Positions 1 to 7,524 of a stretch of DNA of 34,224 nt are shown here, piece after piece. Position 1 is the stretch's first letter. The number at the start of each line of letters is the position of its first letter. This stretch comes from Owenweeksia sp. (GTDB taxonomy: Bacteria; Bacteroidota; Bacteroidia; Flavobacteriales; Schleiferiaceae): assembly GCA_028277105.1 (NCBI GenBank), contig JANQHO010000016.1:1-34224 (forward strand), read 5' to 3'. The notes under the pieces are model-generated. The model ran no database searches. It was given only the letters and a program-made list of their open reading frames with translations, and had not been told where the DNA came from. The position numbers and the translations under genes are program-made.

Positions 1-435
1 ACCATAAATACTATCAAGATTAAGTATAAGTTTATAATCTGCCAGATCAGGGTTTGGAGTATAATTGAATTTTGAATGGCGTTCGGCTTCCCTGATAAAA
101 CCCTGATGCAAAAAATCAAGGGGATTGTCTGCTATAGCATAGGGCAAAACCTTATAGGTATAGGCCTCGTAAAACTCTGAATAAAAGATTAAGGGCAAAT
201 AATACCACTTGTCCCTTTCAATGCCTCCAGTAGGCATGTTAATAGAACTATCCCTGTAGTTTACCTCTACAAAAATGCTTCTGTCAACTTTTTTTAGGCC
301 GCTTGAAGGTTCAACTAAATAAGATAAAGTTACAGGTCTGGATACCATTGCAGTTTCCATAGATCTGGTCGAAGAACAACTGCTGAAAAAAAATATTGAC
401 AAAAGAGTAAAAAGGAATAAAACTTTATAGGGCAT
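1..435 (-). CDS. Hypothetical lipoprotein, partial (3' end outside window)
   Basis: Read on the minus strand from ATG at 435, the frame stays open for 145 codons to the left edge, so the C-terminus is missing. The N-terminus is a lipoprotein signal: MPYKVLFLF, a hydrophobic stretch, then the lipobox FFSSC near residue 20 and a Ser/Thr linker. The mature part contains a segment with IERDKWYYLPLIFYSEFYEAY and later LADYKLILNLDSIYG; I do not recognise the family. Its ATG overlaps the end of the preceding lipoprotein gene by 11 nt (425-435), which suggests translational coupling and a shared operon with fbp. Most likely an envelope protein; function unknown. Confidence 0.75.
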   Translation of the reverse strand, partial: MPYKVLFLFTLLSIFFFSSCSSTRSMETAMVSRPVTLSYLVEPSSGLKKVDRSIFVEVNYRDSSINMPTGGIERDKWYYLPLIFYSEFYEAYTYKVLPYAIADNPLDFLHQGFIREAERHSKFNYTPNPDLADYKLILNLDSIYG

Positions 436-931
436 GTTTGAAAAATCTAAAGCGGGTTTCAATGATTTCTTTCATTACAGGATCATGAACCCCATCATAA
501 ATCTCTTGATATTCCTGATAATAATTCCTTTTGATACCTAACTCCTGAGTGCAGTCCAGTACTAACAAAGCAGGCTGCCCATGGAGTTTTTCTTTTGGGA
601 TCTTGTTGAAGTACTCCAAAGCCTCACGGTAGTTTTTTGCTGTGAATGAAAGAAGCCCCAAGGCAAAGGTTTTTTCATCATTATTAGTTAAAGTTTCTGT
701 CAGTTCTTTGGCTCTTTTTCTGTTTTTTCTATCAAGCCATATCATAATTGCTCTTAAATCTGGGCTATAGTCACTATGTATAAAGATAAACTTACGGTAC
801 TGCCCCTGCTCAAGCAAAGATTTGCGATCATCATTTTTTGCCAACACATACAGGTTGGGTTGCATACTGCATGAATCCAGAGCCAATGAGATAAGTAAGA
901 AAACAGTTAGGTATGATAGACTTTTGTTCAT
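425..931 (-). CDS. Hypothetical lipoprotein with one TPR-like helical segment
   Basis: 168 residues. The N-terminus is a lipoprotein signal ending SLALDSC (Cys near residue 21); the Asp before the final Ser is unusual for a lipobox, so lipidation is likely but not certain. Residues around 90-130 (KNYREALEYFNKIPKEKLHGQ) look like a single tetratricopeptide-type helix pair, and the whole mature region is predicted to be helical by eye. It starts 4 nt after the fbp stop codon and its end overlaps the next lipoprotein by 11 nt, so the three genes are probably one transcript. I do not recognise a named family. A guess is that the two lipoproteins act together in the periplasm or at the outer membrane. 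Confidence 0.75.
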   Translation of the reverse strand: MNKSLSYLTVFLLISLALDSCSMQPNLYVLAKNDDRKSLLEQGQYRKFIFIHSDYSPDLRAIMIWLDRKNRKRAKELTETLTNNDEKTFALGLLSFTAKNYREALEYFNKIPKEKLHGQPALLVLDCTQELGIKRNYYQEYQEIYDGVHDPVMKEIIETRFRFFKHAL

Positions 932-935
932 AGAG

Positions 936-1943
936 CTACTGAAATTTATCCATAAACTCCTCCGCTTTCTCCACCATATTCATACTGCCGCAAAAGAAAG
1001 GCACCCTTTGGTGCAGTTCTTCGGGTATAATGTCTAGGATGCGTTGGTAACCGTCAGATGCCTTACCTCCGGCCTGTTCCGCCAAAAAGGCCATAGGGTT
1101 GCATTCGTACAGCAGGCGCAGCTTACCTTTGGGCGCTTTGGTTCCTTTGGGGTAGATATAAATCCCTCCCTTCAGCAGGTTGCGGTGAAAATCAGCTACC
1201 AGAGAACCGATGTAGCGTGAAGTGTAAGGGCGGTTGCTACCTTCATCCAGTTCCTGGCACCATTTGAGGTATTTTTTTACCCCGTCCGGGAAGTGGACGT
1301 AGTTGCCTTCGTTGATGGAGTAGATCTTACCTTTTTGCGGTATCTGCATTTTGTGGTGGGAAAGGAAAAAAGAGCCGATGCCCGGATCGTAAGTGAAGCC
1401 GTTAACCCCGTTGCCGGTGGTATAGATCAGCATGGTAGAGCTGCCGTACACCAGGTAGCCCGCTGCTACCTGTTTATTGCCTGGCTGTAAAAAGTCTTCT
1501 AAAGTAACCGGTTTACCCGCTTCGGATACTCTGCGGTAAATGCTGAAAATAGTGCCTACCGAAACATTAACGTCAATATTGGAAGAGCCATCCAGCGGAT
1601 CGATCAATACCACGTATTTGGCATCGCTGTGTATCTTGTCGTTAAATACCACAAAATCATCCATTTCTTCGGAACCCAGGCCGCAGATCTCGCCCCGGTT
1701 CTTCAGGGTACTGATGAAGAGTTCATTGGCCAGCACATCCAGCTTCATCTGCTCTTCGCCCTGTACATTTTCGTTGCCGGCCTTGCCCAATATCTCGGCC
1801 AGTCCGGCTTTGTTGATCTCCTGGTTCACCATTTTTCCCGCCAGGCGTATAGAACTCAACAGGGCGCTCAGCTCTCCTTTGGCGTAGGGAAAATCCTTTT
1901 GGTTCTCAATAATAAACTCCCCCAGGGTAGTATGTCTTCTCAT
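936..1943 (-). CDS. fbp: Fructose-1,6-bisphosphatase class I
   Basis: 335 residues, the usual length for class I FBPase. It hydrolyses fructose 1,6-bisphosphate to fructose 6-phosphate in gluconeogenesis, in the cytoplasm. The metal/phosphate signature [12 protein letters not shown] is at about 113-124 (D115, D118), preceded by the acidic pair SEE at 91-93. The substrate region carries [19 protein letters not shown] and the late metal-site region [19 protein letters not shown]. The start at 1943 fits family length and lies 22 nt downstream of a TAnnTTTG element. It is the first gene of an apparent operon with two lipoproteins, an unexpected pairing, and is divergent from lysA. Family call is secure. 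Confidence 0.97.
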   Translation of the reverse strand: MRRHTTLGEFIIENQKDFPYAKGELSALLSSIRLAGKMVNQEINKAGLAEILGKAGNENVQGEEQMKLDVLANELFISTLKNRGEICGLGSEEMDDFVVFNDKIHSDAKYVVLIDPLDGSSNIDVNVSVGTIFSIYRRVSEAGKPVTLEDFLQPGNKQVAAGYLVYGSSTMLIYTTGNGVNGFTYDPGIGSFFLSHHKMQIPQKGKIYSINEGNYVHFPDGVKKYLKWCQELDEGSNRPYTSRYIGSLVADFHRNLLKGGIYIYPKGTKAPKGKLRLLYECNPMAFLAEQAGGKASDGYQRILDIIPEELHQRVPFFCGSMNMVEKAEEFMDKFQ

Positions 1944-1965
1944 GTGGATTAAGGTTTAAGGCCAA

Positions 1966-1973
1966 CAAAGTTA
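1966..1973 (-). promoter_or_regulatory. Bacteroidota -7 promoter element of fbp
   Basis: On the minus strand this reads TAACTTTG, a perfect match to the Bacteroidota TAnnTTTG -7 element, 22 nt before the fbp ATG. I see no good TTG -33 box at the right distance. Confidence 0.5.
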
Positions 1974-2038
1974 GTTTTTGAGGCTTTCAAATAAAATTGG
2001 TAAGCTAAAAAGCTGTAACAGTAAGTCCACAAGCACCT

Positions 2039-2046
2039 TATCTTTG
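2039..2046 (+). promoter_or_regulatory. Bacteroidota -7 promoter element of lysA
   Basis: TATCTTTG matches TAnnTTTG and lies 24 nt before the lysA start. The -33 region is weak. Together with the opposite element at 1966-1973 it makes a compact divergent promoter region of about 127 bp. Confidence 0.5.
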
Positions 2047-2070
2047 CCGCCCTGATTTTTAATTTTTTAT

Positions 2071-3306
2071 ATGATGCAACTTACTGAAAACGGCTACCGC
2101 ATAGACGGCATCAGCCCCCTTGAGTTATGTGAGGAGTACGGCTCCCCGCTTTACGTTTACGAAACCGCTAAAATGGAGGCGCAGTACAAACGCCTGCAAA
2201 AAGCGTTCAAGGGCAGTAAGTTGAAGATCAATTACGCCTGCAAGGCGCTGAGCAATATCAATGTGCTGCGCTTTTTTCACCAATTGGGCAGTGGGCTGGA
2301 TACGGTAAGTATACAAGAGGTAGAGTTGGGCCTGAAAGCAGGCTTTGCTCCCGGGGATATTATTTATACGCCTAATTGTGTCTCTATGGAAGAGATCAAA
2401 AAGGCGGTGGAAAAAGGAGTGAAGATCAACATTGACAACCTGAGCATACTGGAGCAATTCGGGGCCGCTTACGGCAATTCCTATCCCGTTTGCATCCGCA
2501 TGAACCCCCACATCATGGCCGGAGGTAATATCAAGATCTCCACCGGGCACATCGATTCTAAATTCGGTATCAGCATACATCAAACCCGCCACCTGGAACG
2601 CCTGGTCAAAAGCCTGGATATAAGGGTGGAGGGGCTGCACATGCATACCGGCAGCGACATACTGGACGTGGATGTTTTCCTGAGAGGCGCCCAGCTTTTG
2701 CTGGACGTGGCCTATGATTTTAAGGACCTGAAGTACATCGACTTTGGCAGTGGCTTTAAAGTGGCTTATAAATCTGGCGATATAGCTACGGATGTGGAAG
2801 AACTGGGCGAAAAGATGACTAAACTTTTTGGCGAGTTTTGTGAGAGCTACGGGCGTGAACTGGAGATAGAATTCGAACCCGGTAAATTCCTGGTGAGTGA
2901 GGCCGGTTATTTTCTCTGTAAGGTGAACGTGGTAAAACAAACCACCGCTACCGTTTTTGCGGGAGTAGATACCGGCTTGAACCACCTGATACGCCCTATG
3001 TTTTACGATGCCTACCACCACATAGAAAATATGAGCAATCCAGAAGGTAAGAAAAGGGTATATACCGTGGTGGGTTACATCTGCGAGACCGACACTTTTG
3101 CCAGCGACCGGCAGATCAGCGAGATCAAAGAAGGCGATATCCTGGCCTTTTACAATGCCGGGGCTTATTGCTTTCAGATGTCCAGCAATTACAACAGCCG
3201 CTTTCGCCCGGCCGAGCTGCTGATCCATAAAGGAAAAGCCCATTTGATCCGCCAGCGTGAGGAGTTTAGCGACCTTTTAAAGAACCAGGTAGAGGTGGAA
3301 ATATGA
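2071..3306 (+). CDS. lysA: Diaminopimelate decarboxylase
   Basis: 411 residues; a fold-type III PLP enzyme that converts meso-diaminopimelate to lysine plus CO2, the last step of lysine synthesis. The PLP lysine is K58 in NYACKALSN. HMHTGSD is at 190-196, the Gly-rich phosphate loop FGSGFK at 225-230, EFEPGK at 267-272 and the active-site Cys in GYICETDTF at C338. The gene begins ATGATG; either Met could serve as the start. The last four bases overlap the acetyltransferase gene (ATGA), implying coupled translation. Carboxynorspermidine decarboxylase is a possible relative, but the length and the CETD motif favour LysA. Aspartate kinase, the first enzyme of the pathway, lies at 16791. Confidence 0.95.
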   Translation: MMQLTENGYRIDGISPLELCEEYGSPLYVYETAKMEAQYKRLQKAFKGSKLKINYACKALSNINVLRFFHQLGSGLDTVSIQEVELGLKAGFAPGDIIYTPNCVSMEEIKKAVEKGVKINIDNLSILEQFGAAYGNSYPVCIRMNPHIMAGGNIKISTGHIDSKFGISIHQTRHLERLVKSLDIRVEGLHMHTGSDILDVDVFLRGAQLLLDVAYDFKDLKYIDFGSGFKVAYKSGDIATDVEELGEKMTKLFGEFCESYGRELEIEFEPGKFLVSEAGYFLCKVNVVKQTTATVFAGVDTGLNHLIRPMFYDAYHHIENMSNPEGKKRVYTVVGYICETDTFASDRQISEIKEGDILAFYNAGAYCFQMSSNYNSRFRPAELLIHKGKAHLIRQREEFSDLLKNQVEVEI

Positions 3307-3752
3307 ACAGTTTTGAAATACGACCCGGAACCACAGCCGATATTCCCGCTCTGCTTCGGTTGATCAAAGCCTTAGCGGAGTTCGAAAAAGCTCCCCACCT
3401 GGTGGAGAACAATGAAGCCATGTTGCGGGAGGATTTTGAAACACATCGATCCTTTGAATTTCTGGTAGCTGAGCTAAAGGGTGAGATTGTTGGTATTTCG
3501 CTATACTATCCCCGCTATTCCACCTGGCAAGGGCGTTGTTATTATTTGGAAGATCTGTATGTAGAGCCTGAACAGCGTGGCAAGGGTATTGGTTTGGCTT
3601 TGCTGAGGGCTACCGCAGCCGAAGCTAAAAAAGCCGGAGCCAACCGCCTCGACTGGCAAGTACTGGATTGGAATACCCTGGCCGTGGAGTTCTACGAAGG
3701 AGAAGGCGCTTACGTAGAAAAAGAGTGGTGGAACTGCAAGCTTGAACTTTAA
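3303..3752 (+). CDS. GNAT N-acetyltransferase (SSAT/thialysine-acetyltransferase-like)
   Basis: 149 residues covering one complete GNAT domain. The acetyl-CoA pyrophosphate loop QRGKGIG is at 91-97 after the strand YYLEDLYVEP. The C-terminal WNTLAVEFYEGEGAY region is the usual late GNAT motif and resembles the spermidine/thialysine acetyltransferase branch. This suggests a diamine or basic amino-acid substrate, which would fit the 4-nt overlap with lysA, but the substrate is an inference. The last 31 codons have a diverged second copy at 4375-4470. Confidence 0.9.
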   Translation: MNSFEIRPGTTADIPALLRLIKALAEFEKAPHLVENNEAMLREDFETHRSFEFLVAELKGEIVGISLYYPRYSTWQGRCYYLEDLYVEPEQRGKGIGLALLRATAAEAKKAGANRLDWQVLDWNTLAVEFYEGEGAYVEKEWWNCKLEL

Positions 3753-3755
3753 GGA

Positions 3756-4277
3756 TTATTGGTTTTTTCTTACAACTTCATTATCATATACTTTAGTAGG
3801 GCTTACTTTTTTTGTAATTATGTTTAGAGAATCAAGATCTACCTGATCTGGATTAGTTACCTGTATTTTAGAGATTACTTCTGTGTGATCTTTTTCTAAC
3901 TTATTAGAATTAGTTATTTTACTAATGAAGTCAAAGCTACTGTAGATACCACCAAATAAACCAAAAAAGAAAATTGGCCAAAACGTCTTGACTTTCCATT
4001 TTGTCAACTTAGCTTCGTTGTATAGTTTTTGTTTAGATATTTTTTCGTATTCTTCTTTTTCTTTACGTAGTATTAGCTGTTCTTTTAGTACAGATTTTCC
4101 GTGTTCTGTGAGAAGAAAAATATGATTGTCAGAAATTGACTGTTTGATGATTTTTTGTTCTTCTAAAAATGTAAGAATAAATCTAAATTCATTCTCTGAG
4201 ATCCAGTCAGGATTTTGCAGCCAATTTAATTCCCAGTTATTGTGAGAATTTAATACTTTGAATGTTTTGTCTTCCAT
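3756..4277 (-). CDS. Orphan protein: winged-helix-like N-terminus plus one membrane segment
   Basis: 173 residues, family not recognised. Residues about 25-70 (ISENEFRFILTFLEEQKII, then HIFLLTEHGKSVLKEQ) look like a small winged-helix domain. A Lys/Glu-rich helix at about 70-92 follows, then one hydrophobic segment (FWPIFFFGLFGGIYSSF, about 98-115) and a polar tail. This could be a membrane-anchored regulator. The DNA is clearly more AT-rich than the flanking lysA, GNAT and icd genes and the codon use leans to A/T endings, which suggests recent acquisition. It points against its neighbours, stops 3 nt after the GNAT stop codon, and a remnant of a second GNAT tail lies on its other side. Confidence 0.7.
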   Translation of the reverse strand: MEDKTFKVLNSHNNWELNWLQNPDWISENEFRFILTFLEEQKIIKQSISDNHIFLLTEHGKSVLKEQLILRKEKEEYEKISKQKLYNEAKLTKWKVKTFWPIFFFGLFGGIYSSFDFISKITNSNKLEKDHTEVISKIQVTNPDQVDLDSLNIITKKVSPTKVYDNEVVRKNQ

Positions 4278-4374
4278 TCTTCAAAAGTACTCTAAACATT
4301 GATTTTGATTTTCAGGATATTTGGCAATTATCGCATTAGTAATCCAATTAAAATACTTGTTCCTTTGATTTTAA

Positions 4375-4470
4375 AAGGTATTTAACTGGAATACCCCTGC
4401 TGTAGAATTCTATGAGAAGGAGGGAGCCTACATCGAAAAAGAGTGGTGGAACTGTAAACTAAAACTTTAA
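4375..4470 (+). pseudogene. 3'-end remnant of a second copy of the GNAT acetyltransferase
   Basis: Read in frame, this gives 31 codons ending NWNTPAVEFYEKEGAYIEKE then WWNCKLKL and a stop, matching the last 31 codons of the intact gene (3657-3752) at 24 of 31 residues and about 71 of 96 bases by hand count. Many differences are synonymous, so this was once a selected coding sequence, not a recent repeat. An in-frame TAA directly upstream (4372-4374) and the lack of any homologous sequence before it show that only the tail survives. ATTGGTTTT follows closely after the stop in both copies, so the similarity may extend past the gene. Confidence 0.85.
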
Positions 4471-4501
4471 TTGGTTTTGTGGGTTATTTCCGGGAAACGG
4501 G

Positions 4502-4533
4502 TTTGGGCAGGATGAGTTTCGCATTTATCTTGC
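4502..4533 (+). promoter_or_regulatory. Candidate promoter of the isocitrate dehydrogenase gene
   Basis: TTTG at 4502-4505, a 20-nt spacer, then TATCTTGC at 4526-4533. This resembles the Bacteroidota TTTG / TAnnTTTG pair with one mismatch in the -7 box. It lies 33 nt upstream of the ATG. Confidence 0.4.
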
Positions 4534-4566
4534 GCCCCGAAAAGATTCTCTTAAAACTCAACATAT

Positions 4567-6036
4567 ATGACTCAAAAACGCAAGATCACTGTAGCTAAAG
4601 GAGACGGCATAGGCCCTGAAATTATGGATGCTACCCTCAGCATACTGGAGGCGGCAGGAGCTCAACTGGAATATGATTTCATCGAAATCGGAGAAAAGCA
4701 ATACCTCAATGGCTATACTTCGGGCATATCTCCCGAAGCCTGGGATACCCTTCGGGCCAACAAAATATTCTTAAAAGCCCCTATCACTACTCCCCAGGGG
4801 AAAGGCTACAAGAGCCTTAACGTTACCATTCGCAAGAGCCTGGGGCTTTTTGCCAATGTGCGCCCCTGCAAAAGCCATGCTCCCTTCATTGATTCCAAAC
4901 ACCCTCTGATGGATTGTGTGATCGTGCGCGAAAACGAGGAAGATCTGTATGCCGGTATCGAGCACCGCCAGACCACGGAGGTATTCCAGTGTCTTAAGCT
5001 GGTGTCCATACCCGGTACGCAAAAGATCATCCGCTACGCCTTTGAATATGCCAAGAGCTTTGGCCGTAAGAAGGTGACCTGTATGGTAAAGGATAACATC
5101 ATGAAGCTGACAGACGGTTTATACAGCACAGTGTTCCGCGAGATCAGCCAGGAGTATCCCGGAATAGAGAGTGAATTAAAGATCATCGATATAGGAAGTG
5201 CCCTGCTGGCCGATCACCCCGAAAAATTTGACGTGATAGTAACGCTCAACCTCTATGGGGATATCATTAGTGATATTGCTGCTCAGATCACGGGTTCGGT
5301 AGGTTTGGGTGGTTCTTCCAATATAGGAACTGATTTTGCCATGTTTGAAGCGGTACACGGTTCTGCTCCTGATATTGCCGGGCAGAACATGGCCAATCCT
5401 TCCGGTCTTTTGGATGCTGCCTTTATGATGTTATTGCATCTGGGGCAGTTTGAGCCCGCACAGAAAATTTCCAACGCCTGGCGCAAGACCATTGAAGAAG
5501 GCATTCACACCGGGGATATTTACAACAAACAAACCAGCAGCCGGAAAGTAGGAACCAAAGAGTTTGCCCAGGCTGTAATAGACCGTTTAGGGCAAGAGCC
5601 TCAGTCTTTCAGTACCCTGGTATTGGATAAGGAGGCTTTTAAACCTATTCACATCCCGGAATACCAATACCAGGCGCAAAGCAAGACCCTGGTGGGGGTA
5701 GACATTTTTGTAGACGATCCCAAGCTCTCTGCCGATGAGTTAGGGCAAAAACTAAGCGAACTGGCCAGTCCCGATATGCGTTTGAAGATGATCACCAACC
5801 GGGGCGTCAAAGTATATCCCGATGGTTTGCCCGAAACCTTCTGTACCGATCACTGGCGTTGCCGTTTCGTTTCAGCTGAATCTGGCAAGGATGTCAATGC
5901 TATGAAAGAGATCAGCCGTGAAGCCGTACCCGGTTTGATGAGCCGTTTACTGAAAAATGAGGTGGATGTGATCAAAACCGAAAACCTCTACTATTTTGAA
6001 GGGCAATTGGGCTTTTCATTAGGGCAGGGGGAGTAG
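4567..6036 (+). CDS. icd: Isocitrate dehydrogenase, long (Rickettsia/Thermus-like) form
   Basis: 489 residues. It oxidatively decarboxylates isocitrate to 2-oxoglutarate in the TCA cycle. The substrate site SLNVTIR is at 83-89, R99 and R121 (RENEEDLYAG) follow, and the metal aspartates are in NLYGDIISD (D232, D236). The adenine-binding loop is EAVHGSAPDIAG (261-272). At the positions of the E. coli NADP-selecting Lys344/Tyr345 it has Asp269/Ile270, the pattern of NAD-dependent relatives, so NAD+ use is inferred despite the usual NADP label on this subfamily. About 150 residues extend beyond the catalytic core, as in the long homodimeric subfamily. Isopropylmalate dehydrogenase is excluded by the isocitrate-type SLNVTIR motif. 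Confidence 0.93.
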   Translation: MTQKRKITVAKGDGIGPEIMDATLSILEAAGAQLEYDFIEIGEKQYLNGYTSGISPEAWDTLRANKIFLKAPITTPQGKGYKSLNVTIRKSLGLFANVRPCKSHAPFIDSKHPLMDCVIVRENEEDLYAGIEHRQTTEVFQCLKLVSIPGTQKIIRYAFEYAKSFGRKKVTCMVKDNIMKLTDGLYSTVFREISQEYPGIESELKIIDIGSALLADHPEKFDVIVTLNLYGDIISDIAAQITGSVGLGGSSNIGTDFAMFEAVHGSAPDIAGQNMANPSGLLDAAFMMLLHLGQFEPAQKISNAWRKTIEEGIHTGDIYNKQTSSRKVGTKEFAQAVIDRLGQEPQSFSTLVLDKEAFKPIHIPEYQYQAQSKTLVGVDIFVDDPKLSADELGQKLSELASPDMRLKMITNRGVKVYPDGLPETFCTDHWRCRFVSAESGKDVNAMKEISREAVPGLMSRLLKNEVDVIKTENLYYFEGQLGFSLGQGE

Positions 6037-6063
6037 AATATATAATAGCCTATAGTCCATAGC

Positions 6064-6118
6064 TATTAGACCACAGTCTTAAGATTTAAGAACCAAGATG
6101 TAAGACTGTGGTCTAATA
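6064..6118. repeat. Perfect 18-bp inverted repeat with 19-nt loop, plus a third partial copy
   Basis: The arm at 6064-6081 (core TTAGACCACAGTCTTA) is the exact reverse complement of 6101-6118. A further partial copy of the right arm, CAAGACTGTGGACT, lies at 6123-6136, and CTATAGTCCATAG at 6052-6064 uses the same words. There is no T-tract after the stem, so it is not a classical terminator. It may be a member of the dispersed AGTC/GACT-rich intergenic repeats seen in Bacteroidota, or an RNA structure at the icd 3' end. The rest of the 6037-6263 gap shows nothing else but the sbtA promoter element. Confidence 0.85.
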
Positions 6119-6242
6119 ACTTCAAGACTGTGGACTGATAAGGGTCAGCTGTAAACGGATCATACTATACTTAAAAGCGAAAACTTAATTTTATGTTGGG
6201 AAGAGTTATTAACAAACAGATAATATAAATACTTCTGCCTCT

Positions 6243-6250
6243 TATATTTG
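6243..6250 (+). promoter_or_regulatory. Bacteroidota -7 promoter element of the sbtAB pair
   Basis: TATATTTG fits TAnnTTTG exactly and lies 13 nt before the ATG at 6264, implying a very short leader. No clear -33 box. Confidence 0.45.
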
Positions 6251-6263
6251 CGGTTAAAATTCC

Positions 6264-7229
6264 ATGAACGCCAATCTGATCCTGGAAAATCTCTTCTCCC
6301 CTCCCATACTTTTCTTTTTAGCCGGTTTAGTAGCTGTTGCCGTTCGTTCCGATCTGGCAGTTCCTCGCGAGGTAGCCCGCTTTTTATCGCTTTACCTCTT
6401 GTTTTCCATCGGGCTTAAAGGCGGGATGGAGCTTTCGCACGGTGACGATATAGAAGCAATGCTGGTGCCGCTTGGTTTGGCAGTAGCTTTTTCGATCATA
6501 GTGCCCATCTATACTTTTTTTATCCTTAAGAGAAAGATCGATGTACACAATGCCGGGGCCATAGCTGCTACCTACGGTTCGGTAAGTGCGGTAACTTTTG
6601 TAACCGCTGTTTCCTTTTTGCAACAGAGCGGGGTAGATTTTGGCGGGCATATGATCGCAGCCCTGGCCATCATGGAATCTCCGGCTATCATTGTGGGTGT
6701 TATATTGATCCGCAAATTCCAGGATAAATCAAAAGCGGGGCGGATGAGGCATATTTTTCACGAAGCCCTCACCAATGGCTCCGTATTCATTATACTGGTA
6801 AGCCTGGTGATCGGGATGGTGATCTCCGATAAGCAATACAGTGCTGTAGCTCCTTTTTCCGAAAATCTTTTTAAAGGCATTCTTACTTTATTTATGCTGG
6901 ATATGGGCTTATTAGCTGGCAAAAGGATAGCAGCTTTGCGGTCGAGGGGTGTCTTTCTTCTGCTTTTTTCAATCCTCGTGCCCTTGCTCAATGCTGCTGT
7001 ATGTATGATCGTTTGCCATGCTGTCGGAGTAAGTCTGGGCAATGCCTTTTTGCTGATCATTTTAGCAGCCAGTGCCAGTTACATTGCTGTACCGGCTGCC
7101 ATGCGTATAGCAGTGCCTCAGGCCAATCCCGGTATCTATGTGCCTATGTCGCTGGGAATTACTTTTCCGCTGAACATTATCATCGGCATCCCGCTTTATT
7201 TTTCTATACTACAATACTTATATTCATAA
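6264..7229 (+). CDS. sbtA: SbtA-like sodium-dependent bicarbonate transporter
   Basis: 321 residues, almost entirely hydrophobic, with about ten membrane helices in two similar halves. The opening LFSPPILFFLAGLVAVAVRSDLAVP and the following FLSLYLLFSIGLKGG are typical of the SbtA (formerly DUF897) family; MESPAIIVGV near residue 138 and the second-half ASASYIAVPAAMR are family features. In cyanobacteria SbtA imports HCO3- with Na+. In a heterotroph it could feed anaplerotic carboxylases; that is inference. The partner gene begins 2 nt after the stop, and that pairing with an SbtB-like PII protein is the strongest support for the call. Confidence 0.88.
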   Translation: MNANLILENLFSPPILFFLAGLVAVAVRSDLAVPREVARFLSLYLLFSIGLKGGMELSHGDDIEAMLVPLGLAVAFSIIVPIYTFFILKRKIDVHNAGAIAATYGSVSAVTFVTAVSFLQQSGVDFGGHMIAALAIMESPAIIVGVILIRKFQDKSKAGRMRHIFHEALTNGSVFIILVSLVIGMVISDKQYSAVAPFSENLFKGILTLFMLDMGLLAGKRIAALRSRGVFLLLFSILVPLLNAAVCMIVCHAVGVSLGNAFLLIILAASASYIAVPAAMRIAVPQANPGIYVPMSLGITFPLNIIIGIPLYFSILQYLYS

Positions 7230-7230
7230 A

Positions 7231-7524
7231 ATGAAGGCTATAAAACGAGTTGAGATCATAGTATCTCATTCAGAACTGGAAGAGGTGATCAGTCTTTTGG
7301 AAAAAGCAGGAGCAGAGGGTTATTCCGTTATCGAAAAAATAAAGGGCAAAGGCCACCGGGGCATGCAAGATGGTTTGGGTTTAACCGATGCCTTTACTAA
7401 TTCCTTGGTCATTTGGTACTGTAGTGGAGAAGATTTTGAAAGCCAGCAGGAAGCCATACGGTTGCTGCTGGAAGAGGCCGGTGGAGTATGTGCTGTTAGT
7501 GATGCAAACTGGGTAAAGCACTAA
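7231..7524 (+). CDS. sbtB: SbtB-like PII signalling protein
   Basis: 97 residues with a PII-like beta-alpha-beta plan: KRVEIIVSHSELEEVISLLEKAG, a short loop containing KGKGHRGMQDG, then LVIWYCSGED and a C-terminal helix. SbtB proteins bind adenine nucleotides (cAMP, AMP, ADP, ATP) and gate SbtA; this role is taken from the family. The paired-cysteine C-terminal R-loop of some cyanobacterial SbtB proteins is not seen; the C-terminus has a single Cys in GGVCAVSDANW. It is co-transcribed with sbtA and its last 4 nt overlap the convergent histidine kinase gene. Confidence 0.85.
   Translation: MKAIKRVEIIVSHSELEEVISLLEKAGAEGYSVIEKIKGKGHRGMQDGLGLTDAFTNSLVIWYCSGEDFESQQEAIRLLLEEAGGVCAVSDANWVKH

Noticed and set aside
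2125..3243. 372-codon open frame on the minus strand across lysA
   Set aside because: It lies wholly inside lysA, whose motifs are complete, and its translation has no family features. Long antisense frames are common in such genes.
6064..6118. Rho-independent terminator of icd
   Set aside because: The stem is perfect but the loop is 19 nt and no T-run follows on either strand.
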